From Stenogyne calaminthoides (taxonomy: Eukaryota > Streptophyta > Magnoliopsida > Lamiales > Lamiaceae), in assembly GCA_037126765.1 (NCBI GenBank), contig JBBCBC010000027.1, positions 12,362,406-12,426,405 of the forward strand: DNA of 64,000 nucleotides. Reading direction: 5' to 3'. The notes beneath the pieces were generated by a model, which searched no databases, was not told where the DNA came from, and worked only from the letters and a program-made list of their open reading frames with translations. Both the position numbers and the translations under genes were made by a program. This document shows positions 1 through 13,030 of the stretch, piece by piece (within the stretch, counting starts at the first letter, position 1; every line of letters starts with the position of its first letter).

Positions 1-1496
1 TAATTGAAAAATATGACTTATTAACCCAAAAAGAATATTACTCAAAATACTGAGTATGACTTATATTATAAAAAATTATTAATCGTGATAATTGAATGGT
101 GTGACTTATATTATAAAAGTGTATTAATTGTGACAACTGAAGGATTAATTTTAAAAAATGAAACCAATTTAATGATAAACAAATTTCACAAGAATCCTAC
201 TAAATAAAATAATAACAAAATTATTTCATGTACAACATTGTATGTACAATATAAGTGTAAAAGGACTAATTGAAAATTCGTGAATTCTATACAACGGTCG
301 AATCGAGTCAAGCGGATTTTTTTAAAATTTCACACAAAAGCAAAATATAAAAACTCACTCTCAATGTATGTTACTATAAAGACAAGTATATGCAATTTTT
401 AAGTTTTAAGGCGTATATGTATTACTACGTGATGATAAATTTTTTATTTCTTTTTTACATAATTCAATGACGTAATTTGATGGCTTGAGTTTTACTTGAA
501 GCATTTGATCACATGGTAGAAGGAAAAACAGATAAAAAATAAAGGTGGAAGCTAATGAAATAAAGAGCATTATTTTGTTCGTACAGTAACACATATGTGT
601 TTATATAGTAATACAATTTTTAATACTTTACATTTGTTACTATAAAACCAAATATATATAATAAAAAAACATGTGTTACTTAAATTATCGTTGTAATAAC
701 CCATGTATGCCATTATAGTACAATAGACTTAAAAGCGAGTGTTCTTATTTTACTTTTGCAAAAATTATTTGTAAAAAACTTTTTGACCCTGTTTACTACA
801 AAGAATCTGCGAGTTCTTAGCCTCACCGATAATATGGGTTGGATATGGCTATATTTTATGGATATTAGATCCACACTACATAAAAATTTATCACAATATA
901 TTTATAGTTAATTCTTATATTCAATAGTAATGCATCGATCTTGCACTCATAATTCTTGTGGTTCAATTATAAACAAGAAAGCATCTTTCAAATTATAACA
1001 AGTTCGATGATTAAAATCGCATTTATAAATCTTGTGGTCTTGACCCTGGATTATAAAATGCACTATAAGTACCCTGCACCTGAATTCACACGAGTCCCAC
1101 CCTATATTTATTGGCTAGTTAAGTCAACTTAGTAAGTATTACACAACAAGATAAATGTGCCAAATGTCCAGATAGTGCAGGGGATTAAAAAAAAAGACTT
1201 AAAAGCCTTTAATATTTAAATTCATTTGAAACCATGCAAAGATTCAATAAAATGTAAAGCAGAGCAACACCCTGAACAAAGAAAATCATCTTCATTAGAA
1301 TTGGTTGGAGATAGAATTACAGCTTCAATCAAGAAACGGTTTTTATCTACAACACCATCTGGTTACATTTTTCTTGACCCCTTTAGTTAATGAAATGAAA
1401 TTAAATATATTCCATCTGCAGATACTTTTACACATGAATTGTTAAACAGCATTACAGATTACAGAAAAATGATTAGCAGCAAGAAGTGTACCTTTT
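1..1496. other. AT-rich region downstream of the phosphatase gene
   Basis: No coding exon can be supported here. Positions 50-140 hold two diverged copies of a short unit around a 'gacttatattataaaa' motif. The last few hundred bases before 1497 should contain the 3'UTR and poly(A) site of the minus-strand phosphatase gene, but no unambiguous signal stands out. Confidence 0.6.
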
Positions 1497-4029
1497 TTAG
1501 GTTTTCTTCTTGAACTTTCTTTGAGCTTTCAAATCCACCACTATCACAGAGATGTTATCTGTGCTTCCCCTTTGGAAACCAAGCTGTGAGAGGTAGTCGG
1601 CTGCGTCCTGGGCCGCGGGATCCGTGCCCGTCCCTCTTTCTTTGGGTAGGCTTGACCCGTTTCTTTTGTGCCACAGTAGAATGCGCTTTCGTGCCAAATC
1701 ACAAGCCTCGTCATTCGACATCACGTCCCAGAGACCATCGCTTGCGAGAACGAGACACTCGTCTTCTTTTGTTCGAGGAACGAACATTATTTCTGGGTCT
1801 GCAATTACGTATGGCCTCAAGTATCTATCGCCTGTACAAACGTATTATCAGTTGAAGTTTTCTAGTAATTCTTTGTGAATATTATAAATCATGTGATACT
1901 AACTGATGCACTGAGAAGTTTAATGTAAATGAATGTATGCAGAACATTACTTATTATGTTGATTCTAGAAATACCCTGAAAAACGATAAACACGAGAGGC
2001 GAATGGTTCATAATTTTTCAATGAGAATGGTAATGGAAACAAATACAGGGTAATTCTTGTGGTTAATGAGAATAAAAGATGATCAATACTCCTTTATCAT
2101 ACTTAATGAGACTCAAAATAAGTTCTCATTTTTTGGTCTCAACTTATTCCAAGATTAGAGCAATACAATAACAATGTAAATAAAATTCTCATTGTAAATT
2201 TCCATTGATGATACCCATTACCATTTCCAGTGAAAAGTTTGAAACAAACGCCCCCTCAATTAAGTTGATTCACAAAGAATACTGTAAAAGAGATATTTGA
2301 GATAAATCCGTGTTTTTACATTCATCAAAAGCAACCACATAAGACAAACATGAAAACAACTATATTTATAGAAGTACATAATAATGTCGAATCCTAACAA
2401 CAATATAGTTATAAAGATAGAGATAAATAAAAGGAAACAAGATCCTTCATTGACTTAAATTCACTGTGACATATTCGATAAACTGTAACTCTTGGAAAAT
2501 GGAGACGAACGTACCAATAGATCTTGACACTGCAAGGACACCCGAAACACGGTACCCGTCCCAATTGATGACCTTTCCACCCGCAGCTTCTATCCTCATG
2601 CATTCATCTTCTCTATTCGGCTGATAGACAAGTGCTCAAATATTAGATCAATCATCAAAACCAAATATTATTCGTTTTTTAAGAAGTCGAGCATTTATAC
2701 CTTATGATCTACGGATAAGGGCACGGGGACCTTCCCTCTATTCAAGACTGCTCTTGAATCTCCACAGTTTGCAACAATGATATGGGTTGGAGAAACAACA
2801 GCAACCACAGCCGTGGACCCCACGGATTCAGGGGCAATAGGATCGTCACAATCGAATCCTCCAACTTCATCATCCAATCTGTGAAAGCATTTCCGAAAGA
2901 TCCTCAACCATTTCTCCTTCAAGTTATGTTCACCAATTTCAACATCCAAATTATCTTTAGCAATACCAATCTCCTCGGCTAAAGCTAGATGCAGATGCTC
3001 TCGACAATAATTAGCAACCTATGTAATCATTACACGCATATCATTATTATACTAACCAAATCACGCGGTAGAAAATAGTAAAAAGGAAAAGTAGTTTTTT
3101 AGTCCTGCAAGTCGCCTCTATCAATTGCTGACTTTCGCGAGTTGAAATAGGCATATAACTTTTAATTTTCGGCATTTTGGTCCGATAACCAACTGTAAGA
3201 GGTGAATCATCCGGTTGACCGCTCAAGACTCTGCCACGTCAACTGGATGTTTAACTCCTACAGCCTTTTATGGGACCATAAAAAATGAAAAATTACAAGA
3301 CTATTTTCAATTAGTGAAAATTGACAATACTCGGACCAAATAGAGATAACTTACAGGACTAAAAAACTATTTTCCCCAATAAAAATTCAAGAAAAGCAAC
3401 CTCTCATTGAATCTTACCTGGTAACCACCATGCCCATCATAAACTCCGAACAAATGGGCCGTTATATCTTCATGTATAGAGCTAAAAATCGGGCTCTCAC
3501 TCAACATCTGAGGTGGGATCTTCAAGAATCGCGGTAAACCTACACACGAGTCTTCCATTTCGGACCTCCTTCCGCAAATAGAGGTCAAGCCCCAGAGAGG
3601 TGGCAAATTGGAAGGAGAAATCGGTCTTTTTATCTTCACTTCTTCTGAAAACTCAAGAAGGGAAGCTGAGAATGTCCTTTTAGGTTCCTTAATGCTCACA
3701 GCCTCATCCTCAGTCGTCACCCACGACTCAGATTTCTTGATGCCCTGAGAAACATTCCTATTCCTATCTAATTTATTCTCTAGAGCCAAACAGTCCTCAA
3801 TGCACATGTCACTAGCACAATCCGTCGTTTGATCATCATTTTTTATGATAACTTCATTATTCTCAAGGGTGATGGGGAGTTTGGTCATAGGTGGTTCAGA
3901 AAACAGATTCTTAGTGTTTGCTATAAACTCAATCCCAGCAAAATCGACGCAAGTTGCATAAACGGATTCTTCGGTAATCAAATTTCCAAGCTTAAATGGC
4001 AGAGCAATAAGTGGAGATATTTCATCCAT
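1497..4029 (-). CDS. HAB1: Clade A protein phosphatase 2C (HAB1-type ABA co-receptor)
   Basis: A Mn/Mg-dependent Ser/Thr phosphatase. Clade A members dephosphorylate SnRK2 kinases and are inhibited by ABA-bound PYR/RCAR receptors. CDS exons, in transcript order, are 4029-3418, 3018-2701, 2620-2515 and 1831-1497. All introns are GT/AG, and the exons join to 456 codons plus TAA. The start is the first ATG after an in-frame upstream TAG. The N-terminus (MDEISPLIALPFKLGN) is of the HAB type. Catalytic motifs are DGHGG (about 198-202), GSTAVVA, DGLWD (377-381) and GSTDNIS (434-440). Trp330 in KVINWDG corresponds to the Trp of ABI1/HAB1 that contacts the receptor and ABA. A basic tail (KFKKK) ends the protein. 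All key residues are present and the frame is unbroken, so it looks functional. HAB1 versus HAB2 cannot be settled by eye. Confidence 0.95.
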
Positions 4030-4054
4030 CAATCTTGGAAATTTCTATTTGGTG

Positions 4055-4899
4055 CTGAGATGGTGAAAAAAAAAACAGAGTCTCACTTCCACATCCAAGT
4101 TAAACCCTAATCTACATAAAGAGATTCAAATAGAAATCAGAAAAGGGTTTTGCTGTTTCAACTACTGCACAAGAATCAATGACATAAGAGCAGTAAGGAT
4201 TGATTGTGTTTATATCAATTAATTGAAGGAATATGAATCTAAAAAGGGGAATCAATATCCATAATTCTTGCAAGAAAATTCCCGGACACAATCACTAAGC
4301 ATCTTCTTGATCTCTATTATTATATTCTACTTTATCCATAACTCATCATCAATTTCAACCACATAACATAACTAGCTCAATTAAAGCATGTGATTCTAAT
4401 TATTAAAACCCAAAAGAAAAAAGACACAGAGATACACTTCAGAATAATCTTGAAAAATGCAAAACTTACAAGGCATGAGAAAAATCCCAAAACTGAAATA
4501 TGCTGCCCTCCAAGAACCATATATTTCCCCACTGCAAATGAAGAACCCTAAATCTTGAAATGCTAAATAAAAAACCCCATTCCACCCCCTTGATATAAAA
4601 CGCCTCTTTTCTTCCCCCCTCAATCTACAAGTGTTAAAAATCCAAGCTTTAATCAACACATGTCACTCTAGAAACCCAAGTCATCAGTCAAAAATTAATA
4701 TAGTAAAAACAGCACAAAAGGGACACCTATTATCACATTCACAATTCAAAAGTCAGTTCTTGAAATAACAAGTCTACTTCTTAATCTTAAGAAAATTTTA
4801 AAAAAATCACATATCCCCCAAAAAGTATGATAAAGAAAGACTAATCCTCATGAATAAATAAACAATTACTCAATCATACAAGGAACGTAAGTTGCTTAC
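4055..4899 (-). other. Probable 5'UTR intron of the phosphatase gene
   Basis: On the minus strand a good donor (GACG|GTAAGC, exon end at 4900) and a good acceptor (ten T residues, then CACCATCTCAG, exon restart at 4054) lie upstream of the ATG at 4029. Together they would remove about 845 bases of non-coding sequence. No coding exon is seen inside. This is inferred from splice signals only and has no transcript support. Confidence 0.45.
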
Positions 4900-5157
4900 C
4901 GTCTCAAAACAGTGCAATTAGGGACAGCTCATATGCCTAAAACAGGGGAATTAAAGACAGCTAATCATGCCTAAAAGGGCCTCGTTTTTTTTTTTTTTTG
5001 AAGCAAGAAAAGGGGAAAAAAAAGATAGTAGACTCCTAAAGAAACGAAACACCATTATGTGTCAACAATTGGGAATTTCCCAAGAACAATCCCATGTATG
5101 ATGCGGCAAGAAAGAAGAGATTTTTCAATCAAAATTGGACAAATTTTGCAATTTTCT

Positions 5158-5424
5158 GTCACGTGGGGCCCACGTTACGGACATGTGTCGCACCAGGTGT
5201 CCCCTATTGGTAAGCTCACGTCTTCTGGTGATGCTTCCTTTCGGTTCAACTAATTCCTCGGATATTTATTTTCTTTTTTATTTAACAAATATTCTAATGA
5301 ATATTTTTACCTTTTGAAAAATTCGTGGCTCATTAACCAATAGAATCTCTCCACGCTAAGGCCAAGATTTTTTTTCCAAGAAAATTAGGGAGGTAGGAAT
5401 TTGGGGTTGGGGTGGTTACGTGTC
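5158..5424 (-). promoter_or_regulatory. ABRE/G-box cluster upstream of the phosphatase
   Basis: A palindromic G-box CACGTG lies at 5160-5165 in the context GTCACGTGGGG. Another ACGT core is at about 5172-5175, and an ACGTGTC ABRE is at 5418-5424. CCAAT-type boxes occur near 5203 and 5337. AREB/ABF bZIP factors bind such elements, and clade A PP2C genes are known to be induced by ABA, so this spacing upstream of the putative 5'UTR fits feedback control. Promoter function is inferred. Confidence 0.6.
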
Positions 5425-6955
5425 CCATGAAATTTGTAAAGTGGCTTGTTCGTTGAGAAATTATTTTGGACAAAAGCGTTTCACTTGAAATTTTTTTATT
5501 CTATACAAAATGTCACGATTGGAAAATAAAATATCTTTTTTTTATAAAACAAAATAAAATATCTTTTAAATAACACTTCATGCGTAAAATAGTATCGCTA
5601 GTGTTTTTTTTTAGGGAGGGACGAAAAACTCCCGTGTCGTTGACCTCTCCGAAATTTGAATGATTATGAATCGAAAAGATGTAATAAATAAGAGACATTT
5701 TTCCCCAACTGAACGGGTTGTAAATCAAAGAATGTGGTTATGTAACAGAAAAAAAAGCCAACATAAATTAATCTCAGGTCAAATTTTCATAATATTTTAA
5801 TAAAAAATTTGTCCCACAAGTACATATTATAATAATATTTCAATAAAAAGTTTATACCACACGAAATTTAAATATGCATTATTGAAAATTTCTCTTTACA
5901 TTATCACAAGTCATATCACTTGACTATGTCATTGGGGCGCTACTTATCATTTTTGCGGGACTGTATATATTCTTTTCAATTATGTTTTGAAATTATTGTT
6001 CCGCCAAGAATCAGATTTGTTTGTTGAAATATCAAGTGAACTTAGCATTTCACTTCTGCTATTAAAAGTAATTGATGAGGAGGTAATTTAGGTATTTTAT
6101 TGTATTTTATGTATTCATGAAACTTTAGTCTCATATATATTAATGGTGAATCACCTCTATTTATGTGGTTGATTTTAAATTTTTATATTTCTTTAAAAAA
6201 ATATTTATGATATTATTATTAATATAATCTTTAATTCTTAATTTTAATTTTTTAAATTTAATTAATGTTTTTTTAATAAATATTTTCAATTCTCTCTTTT
6301 ATTATTTTTTTATATTATGTCTCTCGCTTTTAATCAGGGTTGGTCATAGAAATATTTGGGCATGAGTTGGACTTTAAAATGGGACCCCCTTTCCCCACAT
6401 TTTTTATTATATACGAAGTCAAAGACACCTCAAAATATTTTTTATAAGATTTACAATGTATAATTTGCAAAATATTTCATTAATTACACTTAAAAAATAT
6501 ACTCCTATAAAAATTGTGTTCCAAATACATAAATACAACTATACAACTCGCGTAATAATTTCAGTAGCAAAAATATTAATTAAGTCACAGAATAATTAAA
6601 TTGTTCAATATAATTCAACTCTCAATTGATAGCTAATATATTCAATCTTTCCTATGACATGGTTGATCGATAGTAAATTTTAATGAGCTGAGATTTTCAT
6701 AAATTTATTTCTGCACTTGTTAAGTAATTTAAGCTTTTGGAAAACACCCATCCACTTTCTTCAAATTAATAATCTACCATATGAATTGTCGGTTTGCTTT
6801 CTTTGCTAAATGGCACTTAAAAATGGTAATTCCGAAAACAAATCACACACTTTAACATCGAAAGAATCATTATCTTTCCGAGAAATTTGAAGATTCTTAC
6901 AAAACGTGTTAACTAAGTATAATTTAAATGGGCAAGTTAACATAACTAAAACATG
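5425..6955. other. AT-rich intergenic sequence, nothing recognised
   Basis: No exon, RNA gene or terminal inverted repeat could be supported. The region is homopolymer-rich and AT-rich. It ends where the first module of the repeat array begins. Confidence 0.5.
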
Positions 6956-7150
6956 ATTGAGATTCGTGCACCAAGTGAATATGCCCATTTACTTTTGGTG
7001 GATTTTTTTTCATTATACAATTCAAATTATTATTACTTTTATAGTTAAATATTTTAATTTAAGTTTTAAAATATAAAGCTCAAGGGATTTATTATTTGCA
7101 GGCTGGGTTAGATTAGAGTTAGTTTTGAAAATGTATTTATAATGCCCTAG
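6956..7150 (+). repeat. First, interrupted unit of the 0.55-0.75 kb repeat array
   Basis: It begins with an 'attcgtgcaccaagtgaat' module that recurs near 29527 and, more diverged, near 37563. It continues through 'gctgggttagattagagtta' to 'gtatttataatgccctag'. The unit is cut there by the Sirevirus-like element. The matching continuation, 'catatcatcaaagttag', resumes just after the element at about 25499. This makes the array older than the retroelement. Confidence 0.75.
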
Positions 7151-9160
7151 TTTAATAAAGATATATGATTTTGATTAGATCCCAAAACCCCTGAGTATGA
7201 CATGTTCAGAATGATCTTGATAGTTGAGTCGATTCGGTTTTAGAGTATTTCGGGATGATGTTATCGCAAAATGTATAGTCGTGAGATATAGTTCAGGATA
7301 GGTTCTGAAGACTCTGAAGAACTCAGTATGTTTCTGAAGTATCCGAAGTTTCAGGATGAAACTGAGATACTGAAGACTTAGTATGATACTAAATGGCAAG
7401 ACTCAAAGACGAAGACTCAATTACATCGGTTAGTATAAACTACAAAGATTGAAGACCACGAAGACTCGAAGACCACGAAGACTCGGAAGACTACGAAGAC
7501 ACAAGATCAAGATCGAGAACCGAAGATCAAGAATATTGAAGGCACGTAATTATCAAGACTCGAGAATGTCTTGAATGCTCGATATAAACTCGAATGTTCG
7601 AAGCTAATGAATATATCTATCTGAAGGGCCTTAATCTTGAGAAGATCGCGATTCTTAGAAAATAGATATTTGCCAAGACATTCAAATGCGCAAAAAAGGA
7701 ACTAAATCGAAGTGTTGTTAAGGTTATATCAAACTCGAGTTTGTAACCAAAAAAGAGATTGAAGGTGTCTACCTTTAACCGGAGACAAAAAGTCAAAAAG
7801 AGGAAGACGACATCGTACCATCTCGATTAATCGACGTTGATGTGTCATTTGAAAAAAAGATGTCGGATGTACAAAAGTTCGGATCAAAAAAAGTGAAGAC
7901 CGCTACATGAAAGACTATTGCTAAAAACGTGTTAGGGAGTTTCAAACCCTAAATATAGTCGTTTTTCACACACCACAAGAGGAAACTCACGGCCTATATC
8001 TCTCCAACGGATAGTTTTCAAAAGTGACCTTGGTGTATGCCTATAAATCTTTGGTGGACCCTCTACATTGTAAGGTTCTGGGGAAATTTATACGCAACTC
8101 ATAAGCTCAAGCTTATTCTTGCAAAAGTTAAAGCACTCGAAAAACTTAGAATTTCCCAAGTGCTTCTATATTGAAGAGAGCTCACTATACTAAGCCTAGC
8201 TTGATAAGAAATATCAAAAGCTTAGTCGAGATATCCTAACCCTTTGCATTGTGCTTCATTGTAAAGGATATCTCATCCTAGTTGGAAACCAACCAAGAAA
8301 CCCCAAACCCTTGTGAAGGTAGTGAGTGTGTTTGTTGGTGAGAAGAGTTGTAAAGAGTTAGTAAACTACGCGGAGTAGTCGAGAAAACTCTAGAGGAGAA
8401 TTTAGTAAGCTTCTGGGGGTAGTCCGAAAGCTTGTGTGTGATTGAGTAAGTAAACTACGGAGGTAGTCGTAAAAGCTCAAGGTCGGGTTGAGTAAGTAAA
8501 CTACGTGGAGTAGTCGAGAAAACTCGGGCGAAGTTGAGTAAGTAAACTACTGAGGTAGTCGTAAAGCTCGAAGTTGATAGTGAATTTCTCCGAAGAGTCG
8601 GGGAGAGTGGGCGTAGGAGCTTGAGTCTCGAACCACTATAATTGTTGTGTTCTTTATTGCTTTCCTTATCTTATGCTTAAACTATTTGCATTGACTTGAT
8701 TTTTGAAAGCATACTTTTTCATCGATATTCGAGTTGGAATCAAGCCCTTTGAAGTTGCATAAGTGAATCACTGACCTAATCACTATTTCATAAAGGGAAG
8801 GTTTTCAAAGAAAGCTTAAAACGAGTATAAACTAAGGGCCAACCATTCAAGACGACGGTAAGTATTTAGAAACAGATAGTTACCAAACCGAACTCTCTTC
8901 CGAGGATTGATAAGTTAGTTATCGATCCAAGCAACTCGGGATCTCTGTCACTCGGGACTCGGTTAGGATTATCTCGAGGTATCCGAAAGCATTTCGGGAT
9001 CATTTGTCTCGATGAGACTTTGACTCAGAAGCGATCTGTGCTTCTCGAACCTAATCTTGAGGATTATATCGACCCAAGTGACCTCGATGAAAAAAAGTTT
9101 TAAAAACACCGAACACGTGTATTCCCCCATACGTGTAAGACTCGTTTGCCGGGACCAACA
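7151..9160 (+). repeat. 5' LTR (truncated at its start)
   Basis: It aligns along its length with 23477-25494. The first shared bases are 'tttaataaagatatatgatt'. The 14 bases that open the 3' LTR are missing, as is a stretch of flanking array. It ends 'gggaccaaca', two bases before the primer-binding site. Differences from the 3' copy are mainly 1-5 base indels, often at ctcga/ctga positions. Confidence 0.92.
8345..8590 (+). repeat. About 45-bp tandem repeats in the 5' LTR
   Basis: Five diverged copies of a unit containing 'gtaaactacggaggtagtc', followed by a 'gaaagctc' or 'gaaaactc' segment, lie head to tail. The same set is found in the 3' LTR at about 24685-24910, so it was present when the element transposed. 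In other LTRs such arrays can be enhancers, but no such role is shown here. Confidence 0.8.
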
Positions 9161-9162
9161 AG

Positions 9163-9174
9163 TGGTATCGGAGC
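9163..9174 (+). other. Primer-binding site (initiator Met-tRNA type)
   Basis: TGGTATCGGAGC differs by one base from TGGTATCAGAGC, the standard plant Copia site complementary to the 3' end of initiator Met-tRNA. It lies 2 nt after the 5' LTR, as expected for minus-strand priming. Confidence 0.9.
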
Positions 9175-9295
9175 GGTGGTTCAACTTGACCACTTTGTGT
9201 TGACCAAAGTTTTATTTTTCAAAAATACTTATGGTCTATCCGAGGCCCGATCTTATTTCTTTGATTTTTTTTTTTCTTTTCAAAAGATCAGAAAA

Positions 9296-10330
9296 ATGTC
9301 TTCTAAAAAACTTCTCATGTTCTCAGTGGAGAACTATGATCTATGGAGCCCGAGAATGCAGGCTCATCAGATTCCAAACATGGCGTATGTGGAGAGTGGT
9401 CTCTCAAGGACCATTCCAATTTCATGTAGTGAATCGGAGAGCGAAGATGAGAGAATTGATCCTAGAGCAGAATTTCCTAAGTCGATGACCAAGTGACTCG
9501 GAGGAGAGAAAGTTAGTCAATCTAGACTACATTGCAAAAAAGACACACTATACAATCTGAGTTGATGATGGTGTGATGGGAATGATCTCTCACTGTAATA
9601 CTGCTAAAGAGATTTGGGATACACTAGCTGTTATGTGCCAAGGCACATATCATATAAAAGAAAACAAACTTTCAGTGGCAATTGGAAAGTTTGATAGTTT
9701 TGAAATGGATGATGGTGAATCAATAGACAAACTGGAAGTCAGATTCACTAGCATCATGAATGATCTAAATGCACTTGGAAAGAAATACCCACAGAGAGAA
9801 GTTGCATTGAAAATTCTTAGAGGTCTGTCTAAGAAATGGGATATTCATGCAGTGGTGATTGAAAACACCAAGAATATTAATTCAATACCTTACCAACAAG
9901 TCTTCTCTGAGCTGAAAGCCTATGAATTTGTAATTGATAAGAAATCCAAAAAGGCTGACAGCAAAGATGATTCTTCATCGAGTAAGAATGTGGCTTTAAA
10001 AGCCAAAGATAAAACCTATAAAACTAGAGAGTCTGAGAACCCCCATGCCAAAAATCAGGATGAGCTTGAGAAAAAGCTAGCACTGATGGCAAGAAGGTTT
10101 GATAGACTCAATAGTAGATTTGGAAAATACAAAAACTATTACGGGAACCACGGTACGGAAGAAACCCGAGGACAGATCAAGCTGGGAAGAAGAAAGACAC
10201 GAAAATTTGAAGGATCTTCATCCAAGAGAAAGGACTCCAAGTCCAAAGAAGAAAATGATCGGGATGATGATGTCAGCGAGATGTTATAATTGCGGAAGAA
10301 AGGTCACTTCCAAATGATGATTGTCAGATT
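9296..10330 (+). pseudogene. gag: gag of the Copia element, frameshifted
   Basis: The ATG at 9296 starts MSSKKLLMFSVENYDLWSPR, the usual opening of plant Copia Gag (UBN2/retrotran_gag family). A frame break near 9400-9500 separates it from the long open stretch 9573-10289, which includes GMISHCNTAKEIWDTLAVMC and the typical ALKILRGLSKKWD core. A lysine/serine-rich linker follows. A CCHC zinc knuckle begins CYNCGRK at about 10285, but a one-base loss before the His breaks it. Gag would package the RNA in cytoplasmic particles. The gene is inactive as read. Confidence 0.85.
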
Positions 10331-11700
10331 TGAGTCTTAAGGAGAGAAGAGAAAGGCAAGCTAAAAAGAGACCGAAGTTCTCAAGCAAAAAAGGCCATGG
10401 TAGCGAAGAAGAAAACTCGAGGAGGGATCTAGCTCTTGAGATGAGATATTCTCGGACAAATGAAAGTGATGACATCTGTCGATGGCCAATGAGGAGGTAA
10501 ACTCTTCTTTTTCTGTTGTTGCTCCTACACTAAAGACAAGAGTTTTCAAGTTCCACCGAAAAGCAGTCATTTTGACTGATGGATTCTTTTGAGAATCGAT
10601 GAAGGACTATCTTCATTTTTGCAAGGACCGCTAAATCGAACTCAAGAGCGAGAATAAGGAACCGAAAGTTGAAAATCTAAAATGGAAAGACTCTAGCAAT
10701 ATTGAAATCACTTCTCAATTAATGGGAGCTCTTGATGAATGGATGTTCGAAAGTACAACTCTCGAGAAAAAGAAGTTGATATTGCCCCTGGCGAAAAGCT
10801 AGAGAAATCATTTGAAGAGATTGATTAATCGAATCGAGTTCAATGACCTCTCCGAGAAGCATAAAACTCTACTGAATTGTGAGGATAGTGCATGAGAAGA
10901 AGTTAACTCTATTGAATAATGCATCTAATGTAATAGATGAAATTGAGTTACCAGAGATCTGTGACTATAAAAACTGGATTGGGATACATTCGGGGAACCT
11001 CACAAGGTCATCTAAATCTTTGCGTCAAGTAGCAAGAAGACTATCTTTGTAAAAACCGTTGGCACCTACACTTCAAAATGAAGTAATGCCCAAGGTTGTA
11101 GACAAAGGAAAAGGACCTATGGTCTCATAAAAGCCCGAATGATCGGGTTAGAAAGCCCAAACCTCGGGTAAAGGCTAGAAAACCCGAAAGCGACCCGATT
11201 GAAAGTTTAAAAGCGAAGTACTTCAAAGCCTCGGGCTAAGAATGCAAACACGAAAGGCTCCACTGAACCATCGGAGGAATCCTCGGATGAGAAACACTCA
11301 AGCAGAGACATTCTCAATGAAAGAGACCAAGTCCTCAATTATCTTTGAAAGACCAGATTCGATCAAGACAGAGCAACTTGAACCACACTTGCCTAAGGGT
11401 AAAGGTTATTCGAACCCGAGTCAACAAAGATTTAGACCCGAAACACAAAAGCCTAAGCATCTCGAGCGAAGGCTGAACCAAAGAAGAATTCAAAGGCACA
11501 TGTTCATGCTAAAGGTAGCACACATATCTGAAAAAGCGTTAAGGCACCCGAGTAGTGGATGCATATGTTGATGTTTATGGAAGCAGATTAGCCACTCTAA
11601 AGTGATTAGAGTTGTCGAGCGATTTGGATTCGAAAGGTCTGACTAACCTCGTGGGACCTACACAAATTGGGTACCTAAGAATTGATCATTTTTTGGGGAG

Positions 11701-13030
11701 GAAAACAAGGGCACTAAGGCGATGAAAGATCACATGGCAAGCGATGAGCGAGAGATGAAAAAAGCTCGAAGTATGGTATCTTGACGGTGGATGCTCAAGA
11801 CATATGACAGATTCAAGAAGATGCTCATTGACTATGTTGAACAAAGAGGCCCCAGATCACTTTTGGAGATAACTCAAGGGACGATCAAGGATATGGAACT
11901 TTGGAGATCGATTTCGATTCATATCCATGGTATTTCATATGTATCCGGATTGAAGCATAACTTCTTTGTCAATTAGCCAATTCGTGATAAGGGTTTCAAT
12001 GTTGAGTTCTCCAAGAACTTATGTTTTGTGAAAGATGATACATCACGAGAAAATATTCTTCGATTGGTACAAGAAAAGGGAATGTGTATCTTCTTCGATT
12101 GGAGTTCAACTCCTAAAGATACATGTTTAGTTGCTAAAAGTTCCACAGATACCCGGTTGGTTATGGCATAAAAGAATGAATCACCTAAATTTCAAAACCC
12201 TGAACAAGCTTGCAAGATTAGCTCTTGTGAGAGGGTTGCCTAATGAAGTGTTCAGTAAGAAACACATTTGTGATGCGTGCCAAAAAGGAAAACAAGTTAA
12301 AGCATCATTTAAAAGCAAAGTAGAAGTTTCTACTGAGAGAATACTTCAGCTTTTGCATATGGATCTCTTTGGTCCTATAACACCTGTGAGCACTAATGGC
12401 GGGGAAATACACATTGGTAGTAGTTGATGACTACTCAAGATATACTTGGGTCATATTCTTTTCAAGAAGAAAGAGACTCGAGATAAAAATTTGCCAGAAT
12501 TACTGAAAAGGCTCAGTATTGAGAAAAATCTGAGTGTGGTCAAAATCAGATCTGACAAAGGAACTGAGTTTATAAATCATATCATTTCTGATTATTGTGC
12601 AGCAAATGGAATTCTACATGAAACATCAGTTGCAAGGACCCCTAAACAAAATGGTGTTCTTTGAAAAGAAGGAACGAAGACTCGAAAAGAAGGCTGCAAG
12701 GACAATGATTCTTTGGTGACATTCTAAAAAGGTTTTGAAATTTGAAGGCACATCAACCTTGCATGCTACTCTCAGAATAGATCCATGCTGACAAAGAATC
12801 AAGGCAAAACGCCTTATGAGCTTTGGAATGAAAGGAAGCCTCTTGTTTCTTTCTTTCGTGTGTTTGGTTGCAAGTGTTTCATACACAATAATGGTAAAGA
12901 TCAGTTGAAAACATTTGATAGTAAAGGCGATGAAGGAATATTCTTAGGATATTACGAAGTCGAAAAAGCTTTCGAGTTTACAACCGTAGGACTCTTATTG
13001 TGGAGGAAACACCTCATGTTTTTTTTATGA
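11701..13030 (+). pseudogene. pol: pol, protease and integrase part, multiply broken
   Basis: The aspartic protease signature WYLD-G-GCSRHMT starts at 11774. The catalytic motif reads DGG instead of the usual DSG. The GAG-pre-integrase/zinc segment (about 12131-12427) has LWHKRMNHLN and HICDACQKGK, giving the HHCC pattern, followed by LLHMDLFGPI, which holds the first Asp of the integrase core. The core continues at 12446-12664 with IRSDKGTEF (second Asp) and ARTPKQNG. A frameshift or stop interrupts nearly every 200-300 bp. The C-terminal integrase part (TPYELW, FGCKCFIHN, EGIFLGY) is at 12785-13030. The stretch 10330-11700 upstream has no clear domain. Confidence 0.85.

Noticed and set aside
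1586..1878. Plus-strand ORFs of 84-89 codons opposite the phosphatase
   Set aside because: They are shadows of exon 4 of the minus-strand PP2C gene and have no family features.
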